A DNA stretch of 64,000 bases, taken from the NCBI RefSeq assembly GCF_024198255.1, contig NZ_JAJVKW010000013.1:62001-126000 (forward strand). Direction: 5' to 3'. Source of the DNA: Myxococcus guangdongensis (lineage in GTDB: Bacteria; Myxococcota; Myxococcia; Myxococcales; Myxococcaceae). A program made the translations under genes and the position numbers. A model generated the notes under the pieces. It was not told the DNA's origin. It ran no database searches and was given only the letters and a program-made list of their open reading frames with translations. Shown piece after piece: positions 7,883 to 16,391 of this stretch. Each line of letters starts with the position of its first letter. Position 1 is the stretch's first letter.

Positions 7883-10504
7883 TCACGGCTTCTTGGGCGT
7901 CGTGGTCGGCGGTGTGGCCGGAGCGGGGTCCACCACCGCGCTCCAGTCGATGTCCGCGTTGATGTCCGCCAGCCGCCCGGTGGTCTGCTGTCGTCGGTCT
8001 TCCTTCCCAAGGTCGCCCGGGTGCACGACACCGTAGGGCAGCTTGAGGTCCTGCGCCGCGTCACGCGCCTTGACCGCCTTGTCGCGGCCGACGCGCAGCT
8101 CCCCTCTCCTGCGCTGCACCTCACGCGCCGCGGCGGCCTTGGCCAGATAACGCTCCCGCTGCATCTTCAGCTCGTCGCGCTCCGGCCCTGCCCCCAGCTT
8201 CGAGAGCTGCCGCTGAAGGTCTGCCGCCGCGGCCTCGAGCTCGCGGACGAGCGTCGGGTCGTTCACCCGGGGGTCGCTCTCCACCGCTTCAATCTCGACG
8301 TCGACCGCGCGCAGCTTCCGGGTCGCGGCCGCCACCTCGGCCTCCTTGCCCTCCTTGGCCGCCTGGTGCTTCGGGTCCAGCTTCGCGTTGTAGGCGCGGA
8401 TGTTCGCGTCGAGCACCCTGGCGTTGGCGCTCAGGGTGCGCAGCCGCTGGAAGAGACGGACCAGCGCCTCCAGGTCGTCGCCCCGATTCACGCCGCGGAG
8501 CTCGGCGAGCTGTCCCGGGTCCAGGTGCTTGCCCAGCGAGCCCAGGAAGGACTCGTTCTTTGCCTGGAGCCACGTCACGAGCTTCTTCCGGTTCACCGGT
8601 CCCTTGAGCTTCTTGCCCTGGATGAAGTCCGCGTTCTCCTTCACCAGCTTCGTCGCTGCCGCGCCCGAGCGGCCCGGCAGCATCTGCGCCGCGGTGAGCG
8701 CGGGCCCCGTGTCGGGAGTCACCCGTGAGATGTGCGTGACGGGCGTGACGTACGGGTCCAGGTTGTTGCTGGGATTGGGCACGAAGCGGCCGCCCAGCCT
8801 CGCCTTGTGCTGCACGCCGCCTCTGGCCGGGGTCGGCTGACTCCAGACGATGGCCACGTGGTAGCGGACTCCGGATGGCGTCTGGATGAGATCCTTCTTC
8901 TCCCAGTGGGAGAAGATGACGCTGTGCCCACCGCCTTCCGAGGCGTTGGCGTTGTAGAGGTACAGCCAATCTCCCGTCTGGATGTCGTCGAGCTTCGCCA
9001 AGGGGAGATGCCGTTGCCGGTAGTATTTCGACCCCTTGCCAGGGTTCTCCGCCGCCGCCTTCTCCGCCGCCTCCGCCTGCTTCGTGCCCTCGTGCAGCGG
9101 CCCCAGGCCCTCGTCGTTCGGCTTCACGGTGCTCGGCGCCGGCCCCTGGTGTCCCGCGCCGCAGGACGGGGGCATCTCGGCGCCCTCGGCCTCGTCGAGG
9201 GGAAGCTTGTCTTCCGAGACCCGGTCCTGCTTCGTGACGTCAATCGACCTCCCCGTGTTGAGCATCGCGGCGCCCAACGGGTCGAAGGACCCCATCACCC
9301 CTCCGGCGAAACCAGACCCGGGCGGGGTGGCGCCGGCGTAGTGGTGGACGATCTGCACCCAGTGGAAGCAAAACTGCGCATGCACCCGCTGGTCGAACGA
9401 GCCGGGCTGATAGATGCCCTTCGCGAGGATGTGGGCAGCGAGGAGCAGGCGCTGCTGCGCCGTGGTCGCCCCCCGGTCAGAGCCGTTGAACAGGCGCTCG
9501 GGGATGCGCCTGGTGAGGATGAAGTCGCGCAGCTTCTGGCGCTGGGTGCTCGTGAAGAGCACCTGGAGCCTCGCGGAGGTCAGCGGGGCCGCCGGCACGC
9601 CGAACCCAATCAGCACGTCCGCGAACTCATCGTTGAAGAGGGAGGTGAACGCGTCCGACGACGTCTGGGGCGACGCCGGACCGACGAGCGCTTCCAGGCG
9701 GGTGACCTCGGCCCGCAGATGCCGGATGGTCGCGTTGTCGGCCCCAGGGGGCTGCCGCGCCAGCCAGCGGAGAATCCTGGCGATCTCCAGCCGCGCGGAC
9801 TGCGGGTTTGCTGTACTGACGCTGTTCTTCAGGGACTGTGGCTCGTCCGTGTCTGCCCCCAGCAGCGGCGTGCCCAGAGGCTGCCGGCGGAGCGTGCTCG
9901 TACCGCCCTGGAGGGTGTGCGACAGCTCGTGCGCCAGCAGCCGGTCTCCGGTGGCCGTCCCCGGCCCGTAGCGCCCGGGAGCGAAGACCACGTCACTGCC
10001 CACGGAGTAGGCGTGCGCGCCCACCGCCAGGGCGCTCTGCGCGGCTCGCGAGTCGTCGTGCACACGCACGGAGGAGAAATCAGCGCCTCCGAAGCGCGCT
10101 TCCATCGCGTCTCGCGCGGCCGGCTCCAGCGGGCGCCCGGGTCGAGCGAGCACCTCGTGGACGACCGGCGGCGCGAGCGCGCGCGAGGCCCCCACGCCCC
10201 CATTCCCCCAGTGCAGCCCCGAGCCGAGAGGCGCGGAGTTCGACGTCCCCATGGCCTTGTCGGCCACGGCGTCTGCCTCGCGCTCGCACGGGTCCTCAGG
10301 GGAGCCGAGGGTCAGCTCCCGCTGAGCCTGGGGCGGTGTGATGGCGATGCGGGCGAAATCGAACGAGGACCCGGGCGCGACCGGCGGCGACACCTCGCCT
10401 CCCGATTCCGCGGCGTCGCGCCTGACGGCTGGGCGCTGCGATTCACGCTTCGGGGCAGGAGCATGCGCCGACGACGGACGCGGCTTCTGGTCGAACGCGA
10501 ACAT
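7883..10504 (-). CDS. DUF4157 (eCIS core domain) protein with large cargo-like C-terminus
   Basis: An 873-residue protein. Residues ~121-199 form a DUF4157 domain ending in the zinc-protease-like motif H192-ELS-H196, and FGGADFSSVRVHDD is the typical lead-in. This domain is found in effectors loaded by extracellular contractile injection systems and in other toxins of predatory bacteria. The C-terminal two-thirds holds a segment with FCFHW (Cys379) and GGHSVIF (His527) after DDIQTGDWLYLY. This is reminiscent of NlpC/P60- or CHAP-like Cys-His hydrolases. A charged, coiled-coil-rich tail runs over residues ~680-840. No signal peptide. A strong GGGGAGGAC ribosome site precedes ATG 10504. No injection-system structural genes lie in the window. 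The DUF4157 call is firm; the cargo activity is a guess. Confidence 0.85.
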   Translation of the reverse strand: MFAFDQKPRPSSAHAPAPKRESQRPAVRRDAAESGGEVSPPVAPGSSFDFARIAITPPQAQRELTLGSPEDPCEREADAVADKAMGTSNSAPLGSGLHWGNGGVGASRALAPPVVHEVLARPGRPLEPAARDAMEARFGGADFSSVRVHDDSRAAQSALAVGAHAYSVGSDVVFAPGRYGPGTATGDRLLAHELSHTLQGGTSTLRRQPLGTPLLGADTDEPQSLKNSVSTANPQSARLEIARILRWLARQPPGADNATIRHLRAEVTRLEALVGPASPQTSSDAFTSLFNDEFADVLIGFGVPAAPLTSARLQVLFTSTQRQKLRDFILTRRIPERLFNGSDRGATTAQQRLLLAAHILAKGIYQPGSFDQRVHAQFCFHWVQIVHHYAGATPPGSGFAGGVMGSFDPLGAAMLNTGRSIDVTKQDRVSEDKLPLDEAEGAEMPPSCGAGHQGPAPSTVKPNDEGLGPLHEGTKQAEAAEKAAAENPGKGSKYYRQRHLPLAKLDDIQTGDWLYLYNANASEGGGHSVIFSHWEKKDLIQTPSGVRYHVAIVWSQPTPARGGVQHKARLGGRFVPNPSNNLDPYVTPVTHISRVTPDTGPALTAAQMLPGRSGAAATKLVKENADFIQGKKLKGPVNRKKLVTWLQAKNESFLGSLGKHLDPGQLAELRGVNRGDDLEALVRLFQRLRTLSANARVLDANIRAYNAKLDPKHQAAKEGKEAEVAAATRKLRAVDVEIEAVESDPRVNDPTLVRELEAAAADLQRQLSKLGAGPERDELKMQRERYLAKAAAAREVQRRRGELRVGRDKAVKARDAAQDLKLPYGVVHPGDLGKEDRRQQTTGRLADINADIDWSAVVDPAPATPPTTTPKKP

Positions 10505-10610
10505 GGAGCAGTCCTCCCCCTGGACGACAACGATGGCGCCGCACGGCGTCAGTCGCCAAGTATAGGGGAGATGGGGGCACGGGCGTCACCTGGCGTGGGC
10601 GAAGCCCCAC

Positions 10611-11156
10611 TCAACGCTCCCCCCAGTTGCCCAGGAAGTCGCCCATGGTGAGTCGCACGCCTTGGTTGCGCAGGATGCCGTAGGCCGTGGTCAGGTGATA
10701 GAAGAAGTGGGGAATCGCAAAGGCCATCAGGAACTGTCGACCCCTGGCGCGCACCGAGCCCCGGCGGTGCTCGATGACGACCTCCCGTTCGAGGCCCGCT
10801 TCGAGGTCGCTCGAAGAGAGTTCGCGCAGATACGCCATCGTCGCATCGAGCCGGTGATGGAGCTCCGCGAAACTCCTCGCATCGCTCGCGGCCGGCACCC
10901 GTGACTCTCCCAGTAATCGCGCCATCGCCAACCTGGCGCCCTCCGCGGCCCAGTGGACGTGAGCGGCGAGGGTGTACTGGTGCAGGTCCGCTGGCGAGTC
11001 AGCCGCGCCTGCTCCGGAGAGTCGCGCGTCCAGCAACGACTGGTCACCACAACCCCTTGCGGCGGCATGCTCCTCCGCTTTCGTCAGCTGCGTTTTGAGA
11101 TTGGCGAGCCCGCGGACGAACACGCCAGTGGTCAATTCATTGGCATCCAAAGACAT
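10611..11156 (-). CDS. DUF1993-family protein
   Basis: A 181-residue cytoplasmic, helix-rich protein matching DUF1993, a DinB-like four-helix-bundle family. Family features include the opening ELTTGVFVRGLANLKTQL, a central HLDATMAYL helix, and the conserved FAIPHFFYHLTTAYGILR near the end, with histidines that could bind a metal. The start at ATG 11156 is preferred over GTG 11171, because the segment between them looks like a ribosome-binding leader. Biochemical role unknown. It is divergent from the LamG remnant and has its own promoter region. Confidence 0.8.
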   Translation of the reverse strand: MSLDANELTTGVFVRGLANLKTQLTKAEEHAAARGCGDQSLLDARLSGAGAADSPADLHQYTLAAHVHWAAEGARLAMARLLGESRVPAASDARSFAELHHRLDATMAYLRELSSSDLEAGLEREVVIEHRRGSVRARGRQFLMAFAIPHFFYHLTTAYGILRNQGVRLTMGDFLGNWGER

Positions 11157-11300
11157 GCCCCATTCTCTCACATGTCGACCCTCGAGTGCTTGTCACTTGA
11201 TGGACGGAGGACGTTGGCCATCCCCATCGTGTGCGCCGCGCAGGAGGCCGCCAGGAAGAGGGGCCGTTCATTCCATGCGCGGTGTCGCGAGCCGCGTTGA

Positions 11301-11528
11301 CCTGGGCCCCGTCTGCGGACGCGGTGGTATCGAGCCCACCTGCGGACGTCGCTCGAGCTGTACCAGAACGCAGGGGGCACCAACGGAGCGGGCGCCAGTT
11401 CGTTCCGCATCCGCCGCCGGCGCCCCTGCCTGGGCAACGTCTACAGCATCCCGGCGACGCTCGATGATGTCCGGACCTACAGCCGCGAGCCCACCGCCTG
11501 CGACATCGCGCGAATGAACACGCCCTGA
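11301..11528 (+). pseudogene. Degraded LamG/concanavalin-like domain remnant
   Basis: One frame without a start codon, bounded upstream by TGA 11298-11300, reads to TGA 11526-11528. It gives the end of a LamG domain: RWYRAHLRTSLELYQN matches the usual WHHVAxxxxGxxLxLYVNG strand, and IPATLDDVRTYSREPTAC matches IDDVRIYxRALSxxEI. An Arg-rich run (RIRRRRP) replaces the expected GG-turn. The gene has lost its 5' end and is decaying. Otherwise 11157-11702 shows no gene. Confidence 0.55.
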
Positions 11529-11540
11529 CGCACAGGGCCA

Positions 11541-11573
11541 CCGCGCCCCGACGACACTCGAGCCGGGGCGCGG
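11541..11573 (+). terminator. GC hairpin after the LamG remnant
   Basis: A 10-bp perfect stem (CCGCGCCCCG with CGGGGCGCGG) and a 13-base loop, starting 13 bases after the remnant's stop codon. No T-run follows, which is common for high-GC genomes. Confidence 0.45.
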
Positions 11574-11702
11574 GCGCGGGGGACCGCAAGCCGTTGAACA
11601 CACTGTCCTTGCAGCTCAAACCCAAAAGCCATTCGCTGCACGTCTTGTTTTTACCAACAATGGCATGCCAGCATCATCGCCCTCACCCCGCAGGAGCCAG
11701 CG

Positions 11703-12326
11703 ATGACCCAGACGACCGCGTTCGCCGTATCGTTCCTGACTGCACTGTCCTTGTTCGGATGTAATTCCGCGGACGTCGCCGATCCGCTGGGCCAGGCGGA
11801 GAGCGCCGCAACCAGCGTCGGGGTCGGCACCCGGACCCGCTACCTCGCCCCGGACGGAGCATGCGGTGACCAGGGGACGAACGTCTGCAGCTTCGGGTTC
11901 GGCACGACCCAGCCCACGGAGCTCCTCACCGTGGTGGGAGCGAACCAGGTCGAGCTCACCTACCTGACGAAGCCCGAACTCCTCCTGGCCCGGGGAGGTC
12001 TGGCCGTGAAGACAGCCATCCTGCTGGATGAGCAGGTCACGAACGAGCTCGGGCTCCCGACGGGGACCCTGGTGCAACCTCAGTTCTCCCCGCTGGTGTA
12101 CGACACGTCGGGATTCGTGAAGGTGCGCCTGAACATCGGGACGGTGCTCGTCGAGCCCCCGGACAAGGAGAACTTCGACCCGCAGGCGACGGTCCGCTGC
12201 TGTTCCGACGGCCACGCCAAGACGTGCCGCGGCTGTGTCGGTGGGAACAGCAGCGAGCGCCCCCCGTTCAGCGGGAGCTCGTGCTGCATGAACAGCATCC
12301 ACTTCGACCCATCCACGACGAAGTGA
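11703..12326 (+). CDS. Hypothetical lipoprotein
   Basis: A 207-residue lipoprotein. CAGGAGCCAGCG precedes ATG 11703, and the signal ends TALSLFGC (Cys ~20). The mature protein has a beta-rich middle (TELLTVVGANQVELTYL) and a Cys-rich tail with RCCSDG, KTCRGCVGG and SSCCMNS, six or more cysteines that likely pair in the periplasm or outside. I do not recognise a family. Single gene with short flanking gaps. Confidence 0.72.
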   Translation: MTQTTAFAVSFLTALSLFGCNSADVADPLGQAESAATSVGVGTRTRYLAPDGACGDQGTNVCSFGFGTTQPTELLTVVGANQVELTYLTKPELLLARGGLAVKTAILLDEQVTNELGLPTGTLVQPQFSPLVYDTSGFVKVRLNIGTVLVEPPDKENFDPQATVRCCSDGHAKTCRGCVGGNSSERPPFSGSSCCMNSIHFDPSTTK

Positions 12327-12393
12327 GGATGGCCAGGCGCGGAGCCCGGAAACAGCAACCAGCTCGTGGCCGTGGGAGGGGTAGACTCCCTCC

Positions 12394-13854
12394 GTGAGCG
12401 ATTCCCAGTCCGGGTTCCTCGACCGCGCGCTGGCGGCCTTCGACCGGCACGAGGACGAAGAAGCCCTCCAGCAGTTGCTGTCGGCCTGGCGCGAGTCGCG
12501 CTCCGAGCGCCTCGCCCAGCTCATTGAGCGACTGTCGGTGATGCTCCCCGGCTGGCTCGCGCCGCTCACGGGTCCCCTCGACCTGCCGATGCTGGTCGAG
12601 GACCTGCTGCTGCTCGCGAACCACAAGTACCCTCGCGTGCTGAGCAGCGAGCTCATCGACCCCGCGAAGTGGCCCGCGGATCCCCGCCTCACGCCCGTGT
12701 TGCTCGCCCTCGCGCCCATGCCCGTGGCCCAGCAAGGCCCAGGCAGGGTCTTCGACCACGTCTGTGACCTGCTCGACGTCGTGAGGGACCCGCGCGGCCT
12801 CGGGCCACTTCACACCCTTCGCGCCGCCCTTCCTCCCGACAGCCGGTACGCGAACAGGCTCGACGTCACCCTCCAACGCCTCGCCTCGCAGCAGTTCTCC
12901 AGGCCCGACACGAGGACCTCCACCCTGAGCGATGCACTTGAGCACGCCCTCTGCCGGCGCGAGGAAGCCACGGCCCGGAGCGCCCCCTTGCGCGAGGCGC
13001 TCCTGGCCCGCGTCGCCGCCCATCCTGACGATGACAGCCCGCGGCGGGTCCTGGCCGACCACCTGCTGGAGCAGGGAGACCCGCTGGGGGAGCTCATCAC
13101 GCTGCAATGCATGCCGCAGCGGGACGAGGCCCGCGTCACGCGGCTGCTCGATGTGCATGGGAACCGGTGGACCGCGGCGCTCGGGCCCTGCGTCGTGCAC
13201 CAGCTCGTGCGCCTGGAGCGAGCCTTTCCGGTGGCCGTCACGGTCGCGATGGGCCCCGGTTGGCGCCTGCTGCCGCCTCCCGGGCCGTTCTGGAGCACCG
13301 TCCGGGAGATCGACTGGAGCGGGACGGGCTACGCCGCGCAGGCGGACTGGCTCGCACACCCGCACCTGCGCCAGGTGACGGTGCTGCGGCAGGTGAACGC
13401 CAGAGTCGCCCGGCGGCTGGGCGCGCATCCCCTCCCCGTGCGACAGCTCGAACTGAAGGGGCAGCTCACCCACGACGGCCCCAACGTGTTCATGGGGCTG
13501 GCCTCCCTGCCCCAGCTGTCCCGGGTGGAGGTCCAGGAGGCCGAGCCTCGGGACGTACTCCTGTGTGCGAGCGCTCCTTTGGCCCGGCGACTGGAGCGCT
13601 TCAAGGCGTCCAGCCCTCGCGCGTGGGCCCTCACGGTATCGCCCACGGCGGGAGTACCCGCCGAGGCCACGCTGGAGCATGAGTCCCACTGCGCGGCCCT
13701 GGCGGAAACCCTCCGTGCCTCGACGGGCTTCGGTGTGCACACGCTCCACCTCCACTCCCGGCACCGACTCGGAGCACGAAACCGTGCCCTGCTGGAGGCA
13801 GCGACCGCCGGCTATGCGCACGTCGAGTGGAACCTGCCTCGCGGCTTCTGGTGA
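12394..13854 (+). CDS. TIGR02996 domain protein
   Basis: A 486-residue cytoplasmic protein of the TIGR02996 'repeat-companion' group, which is expanded in myxobacteria and planctomycetes. The diagnostic block lies around residues 205-245: PLREALLARVAAHPDDDSPR followed by VLADHLLEQGDPLGELI. The C-terminal half is leucine-rich and irregular, consistent with the repeat-like regions these proteins usually carry. Starts at GTG 12394, with GGGAGGGG about twelve bases upstream. Exact function is unknown; the family has been tied only loosely to regulation or protein interaction. Confidence 0.8.
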   Translation: MSDSQSGFLDRALAAFDRHEDEEALQQLLSAWRESRSERLAQLIERLSVMLPGWLAPLTGPLDLPMLVEDLLLLANHKYPRVLSSELIDPAKWPADPRLTPVLLALAPMPVAQQGPGRVFDHVCDLLDVVRDPRGLGPLHTLRAALPPDSRYANRLDVTLQRLASQQFSRPDTRTSTLSDALEHALCRREEATARSAPLREALLARVAAHPDDDSPRRVLADHLLEQGDPLGELITLQCMPQRDEARVTRLLDVHGNRWTAALGPCVVHQLVRLERAFPVAVTVAMGPGWRLLPPPGPFWSTVREIDWSGTGYAAQADWLAHPHLRQVTVLRQVNARVARRLGAHPLPVRQLELKGQLTHDGPNVFMGLASLPQLSRVEVQEAEPRDVLLCASAPLARRLERFKASSPRAWALTVSPTAGVPAEATLEHESHCAALAETLRASTGFGVHTLHLHSRHRLGARNRALLEAATAGYAHVEWNLPRGFW

Positions 13855-13869
13855 CACCTTGTGACGAAG

Positions 13870-13884
13870 GCCCTCATCGAGGGC
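13870..13884 (+). terminator. Short hairpin after the TIGR02996 gene
   Basis: A six-bp stem GCCCTC/GAGGGC with a three-base loop, 16 bases after the stop codon. Weak, and not followed by T residues. Confidence 0.3.
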
Positions 13885-14035
13885 GGATCCAGAGGTCGCC
13901 TTGGATGCGCGGGCAATCACAATCGAATGACTGACACAGCAGCATGGCGATGCTTGCATCACTTCCCGAGTGCTCGAAATGTCAGAGTCTCAGGTGAAGA
14001 TGCTCCCAGTTCGACACCACAAGGAGCCCTCGACC

Positions 14036-14311
14036 ATGAAGACCGCCATCGCAGCCCTCACCCTGCTCGTGTCCACCTCCGCCGCGGCATCCCTGACCCT
14101 CCGCTACGAGAACAAGGACTCCAAGGCGTACGCCGCCGACGCCGTGTGCAGCGGGAGCAAGCAGGACCCCGTGAAGTTCTCCGCGAGCACCACGTCCTCG
14201 GTGTCCATCCAGGGCTCGTCGCCCTGCAAGGTGACGCTGAAGGGCACCACCATCACCTTCGACGGTGACGCGAACATCATCATCAAGGACGGGAAGATCT
14301 CCCGGAAGTAG
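14036..14311 (+). CDS. Small secreted beta-rich protein
   Basis: A 91-residue exported protein. AAGGAG lies nine bases before ATG 14036, and a classical signal peptide (MKTAIAALTLLVSTSAAAS) follows. The mature ~72 residues alternate short polar and beta-prone segments (TLRYENKDSKAY, KVTLKGTTITFDGDANI) with one cysteine pair (AVCSG, SPCKV). This suggests a small disulfide-bonded beta-sandwich. No known family. The strong hairpin just after it terminates transcription. Confidence 0.7.
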   Translation: MKTAIAALTLLVSTSAAASLTLRYENKDSKAYAADAVCSGSKQDPVKFSASTTSSVSIQGSSPCKVTLKGTTITFDGDANIIIKDGKISRK

Positions 14312-14323
14312 TCAGAAGCCCCT

Positions 14324-14358
14324 GCGCTCCCGTCCGCGCCACGGACGGACGGGAGCGC
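14324..14358 (+). terminator. 13-bp perfect hairpin
   Basis: GCGCTCCCGTCCG (14324-14336) pairs perfectly with 14346-14358 across a nine-base loop, 12 bases after the small secreted protein's stop. Confidence 0.65.
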
Positions 14359-14475
14359 GCTGTCCGGCACGGCGTCAGGCGAAGGTCCCCAGCGCGCCCG
14401 GCGGGATTCGGCCTCCCCTCGGCCTGCGCGGCCTCGCGTCGACACCCCTTCTGTCGGCCCCCGAGCACGTCTGTT

Positions 14476-15303
14476 CTATGCACCCGCCGCGAGCGCGTCG
14501 GCGAGGTGGGGAAACGCTGGCTTGAAGCCGAGGTCTTCGCGGATGCGGCGCCCATCGAGCAGCACGTCGAAGGCGCGCGCGAATTCGGCATTCGAGCCAT
14601 CAGGCGGCGGCGCCCCCACGGATGCGAAGAGCGTGGCGAGGTCGGGCGCCTCGTCGTCGACGACGTTGTAGATGCGGTGCGCGGGCGAAGGCGCCTCGAG
14701 CAACCGCGCGACGGCCTGCGCGATGTCCGCGTGGTGGCCAATCGACATGCGCTGGGCCGCCGGAAAGCCGCGCATCATCGGTACCACCTCCTCGATATGC
14801 GGGTCCCCATCGCCGTACACGAACGGCAGGCGCAGCACCCGCACGTCGAGTCCCTCGACGCCCAGGAGGAAGCGCTCCGCGGCGAGCTTGCTCACCGGAT
14901 AGGCCGCGCTCGGGGCGCAGGGAGCGTCCTCTTGGGTGAGGAGCCCTCCCGTCGAGCCGTACACCAGACCCGTGCTCGTGAAGATGAAGCGCTTCACGGA
15001 GGCGGCACGTGACGCGGTCGCCAGGTGCTGCGTGCCCAGGTCATTGACCGCGTGCGCCTGCTCGGGCGTCGCGCCCCGGAAGAACGCGGCGCAGTGGACC
15101 ACGGCGTCGACGCCGTGCACGGCGGGCACGAGCGAGCCCGCGTCGAGCAGGTCGCCCTGGACGAGCTCCACACGCGCCTCCCTCAGGCGGGCCGCGCGCG
15201 TCGGCTCACGGACGAGGGCGCGCACTTCATGGCCACGCTCGGCAAGTCGCTGGGTGAGTCGGCTTCCGACCTTTCCGGTCGCTCCGGTGACAAGGATTTT
15301 CAT
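14476..15303 (-). CDS. NAD-dependent epimerase/dehydratase (extended SDR)
   Basis: A 275-residue extended short-chain dehydrogenase/reductase. It opens with the Rossmann motif KILVTGATGKVGSR (GxxGxxG), then GDLLD and VVHCAA, and the catalytic YPVSK (Tyr-x-x-x-Lys) with an upstream TSTGLVYG serine. These sit as in UDP-sugar epimerases and dihydroflavonol-reductase-like proteins. The start at ATG 15303 places the Rossmann motif at the N-terminus; the longer frame to 15375 is not needed. It is divergent from the AraC regulator gene 98 bp away, which may control it. Substrate unknown. Confidence 0.85.
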   Translation of the reverse strand: MKILVTGATGKVGSRLTQRLAERGHEVRALVREPTRAARLREARVELVQGDLLDAGSLVPAVHGVDAVVHCAAFFRGATPEQAHAVNDLGTQHLATASRAASVKRFIFTSTGLVYGSTGGLLTQEDAPCAPSAAYPVSKLAAERFLLGVEGLDVRVLRLPFVYGDGDPHIEEVVPMMRGFPAAQRMSIGHHADIAQAVARLLEAPSPAHRIYNVVDDEAPDLATLFASVGAPPPDGSNAEFARAFDVLLDGRRIREDLGFKPAFPHLADALAAGA

Positions 15304-15401
15304 GGGCCGCACGTTGCCCGCCAAGTCGCGTCCAAGATTGGAGAAAACGGACACGCGCCCCCCCGCTTGCGCCACCCTCGCGCGCGGGCCAGAGTCAGCG
15401 C

Positions 15402-16184
15402 ATGCACGCGGAACGTGTTCATCGCGGTCACATCACGCCGAGCGCCTCGGTCGCGTCCGCGGTCGCGGCGTTGATTGTCGACGAGCGGGACCACGACGTG
15501 CGGGGCGTCCTGATTCCGCGCCCCGAGGTCCACCTCGTCGTCCGGTTCGGGCCAGCGGCGCGAAGGGGCCTCGATGCACACGCGATGGGCGGAACCCAGC
15601 GGGTACGTCGAAAGCACATCCACAGCGGACAACGGACCGTGACGGCGCGTCTTCACCTGGGCGCGCATGAGGCGGTGCTCGGCGTACCGGCCTCCGCCCT
15701 CGTCGGAGGCATCGTCGCGCTCGAGGACCTGTGGGGCGATGTCGCGGCCCGGCGGCTCTTCGAGCGGCTCGGCGACACCGACGACACGGCCCAGGCGGCG
15801 GCCATCCTCGAGAGCGCCATCGCCGAACGCCTCGCGCGCGCGGGCGGGCGCCACGCCCAACCCCGGCTCGCCCTCAAGGCCGCCGAGAGGCTCGCGCGCG
15901 GCACGGTGAACGATGTCGCGGGCGACATCGGGGTGAGCGAGCGACACCTGCGCCGCGTGTTCCGCGAAACCATCGGCGTGGGACCCAAGGCCTTCGCCAG
16001 GGTCGTCCGCTTCCATCGCGCGCTGCGCGCCGCGCTCGAGGACGAACACGCCCACTGGGCGGACATCGCCGCCGACGCCGGCTACTACGACCAGGCGCAC
16101 CTCATCGCCGACTTCCGTGCGTTCACGGGCATGACGCCCCAGGGGTTTCTCGGCGAACTCCGAGCGACACCGTTGATCAGCTGA
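15402..16184 (+). CDS. AraC-family transcriptional regulator
   Basis: A 260-residue regulator. The C-terminal ~100 residues hold the two helix-turn-helix units of AraC proteins: RLARGTVNDVAGDIGVSERH then LRRVFRETIGVGP, and later WADIAADAGYYDQAHLIADF with the closing FRAFTGMTPQGF. The N-terminal part resembles the DUF6597-type sensor domain (IPRPEVHLVVRFG) found in AraC regulators that bind small hydrophobic or toxic ligands. Faces the epimerase gene across a 98-bp divergent promoter region, which suggests local regulation of that gene and itself. Confidence 0.85.
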   Translation: MHAERVHRGHITPSASVASAVAALIVDERDHDVRGVLIPRPEVHLVVRFGPAARRGLDAHAMGGTQRVRRKHIHSGQRTVTARLHLGAHEAVLGVPASALVGGIVALEDLWGDVAARRLFERLGDTDDTAQAAAILESAIAERLARAGGRHAQPRLALKAAERLARGTVNDVAGDIGVSERHLRRVFRETIGVGPKAFARVVRFHRALRAALEDEHAHWADIAADAGYYDQAHLIADFRAFTGMTPQGFLGELRATPLIS

Positions 16185-16391
16185 CCGGGCGGCGCCTCCG
16201 CGCACCCTCGACAGTCCCGTACTCAGGAGCAGGACCTCCCGGCGGACGTCGGCCGACCAGACTCCCGGGCAGGCCCCTTCCAGGCCGGGCCGTCATGGGG
16301 CGCCTGCTCGCGGCACCGGGGCCACGACACCGGCAGGCGGGGAGCCGCGCGGGATGAAAGCCGCGGGGCGTCTCGTTGCAACGCCCAATCC

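Noticed and set aside
10972-11517. Plus-strand 181-codon frame overlapping the LamG remnant
   Set aside because: Composition is typical of a shadow frame, and a different frame carries the LamG signature.
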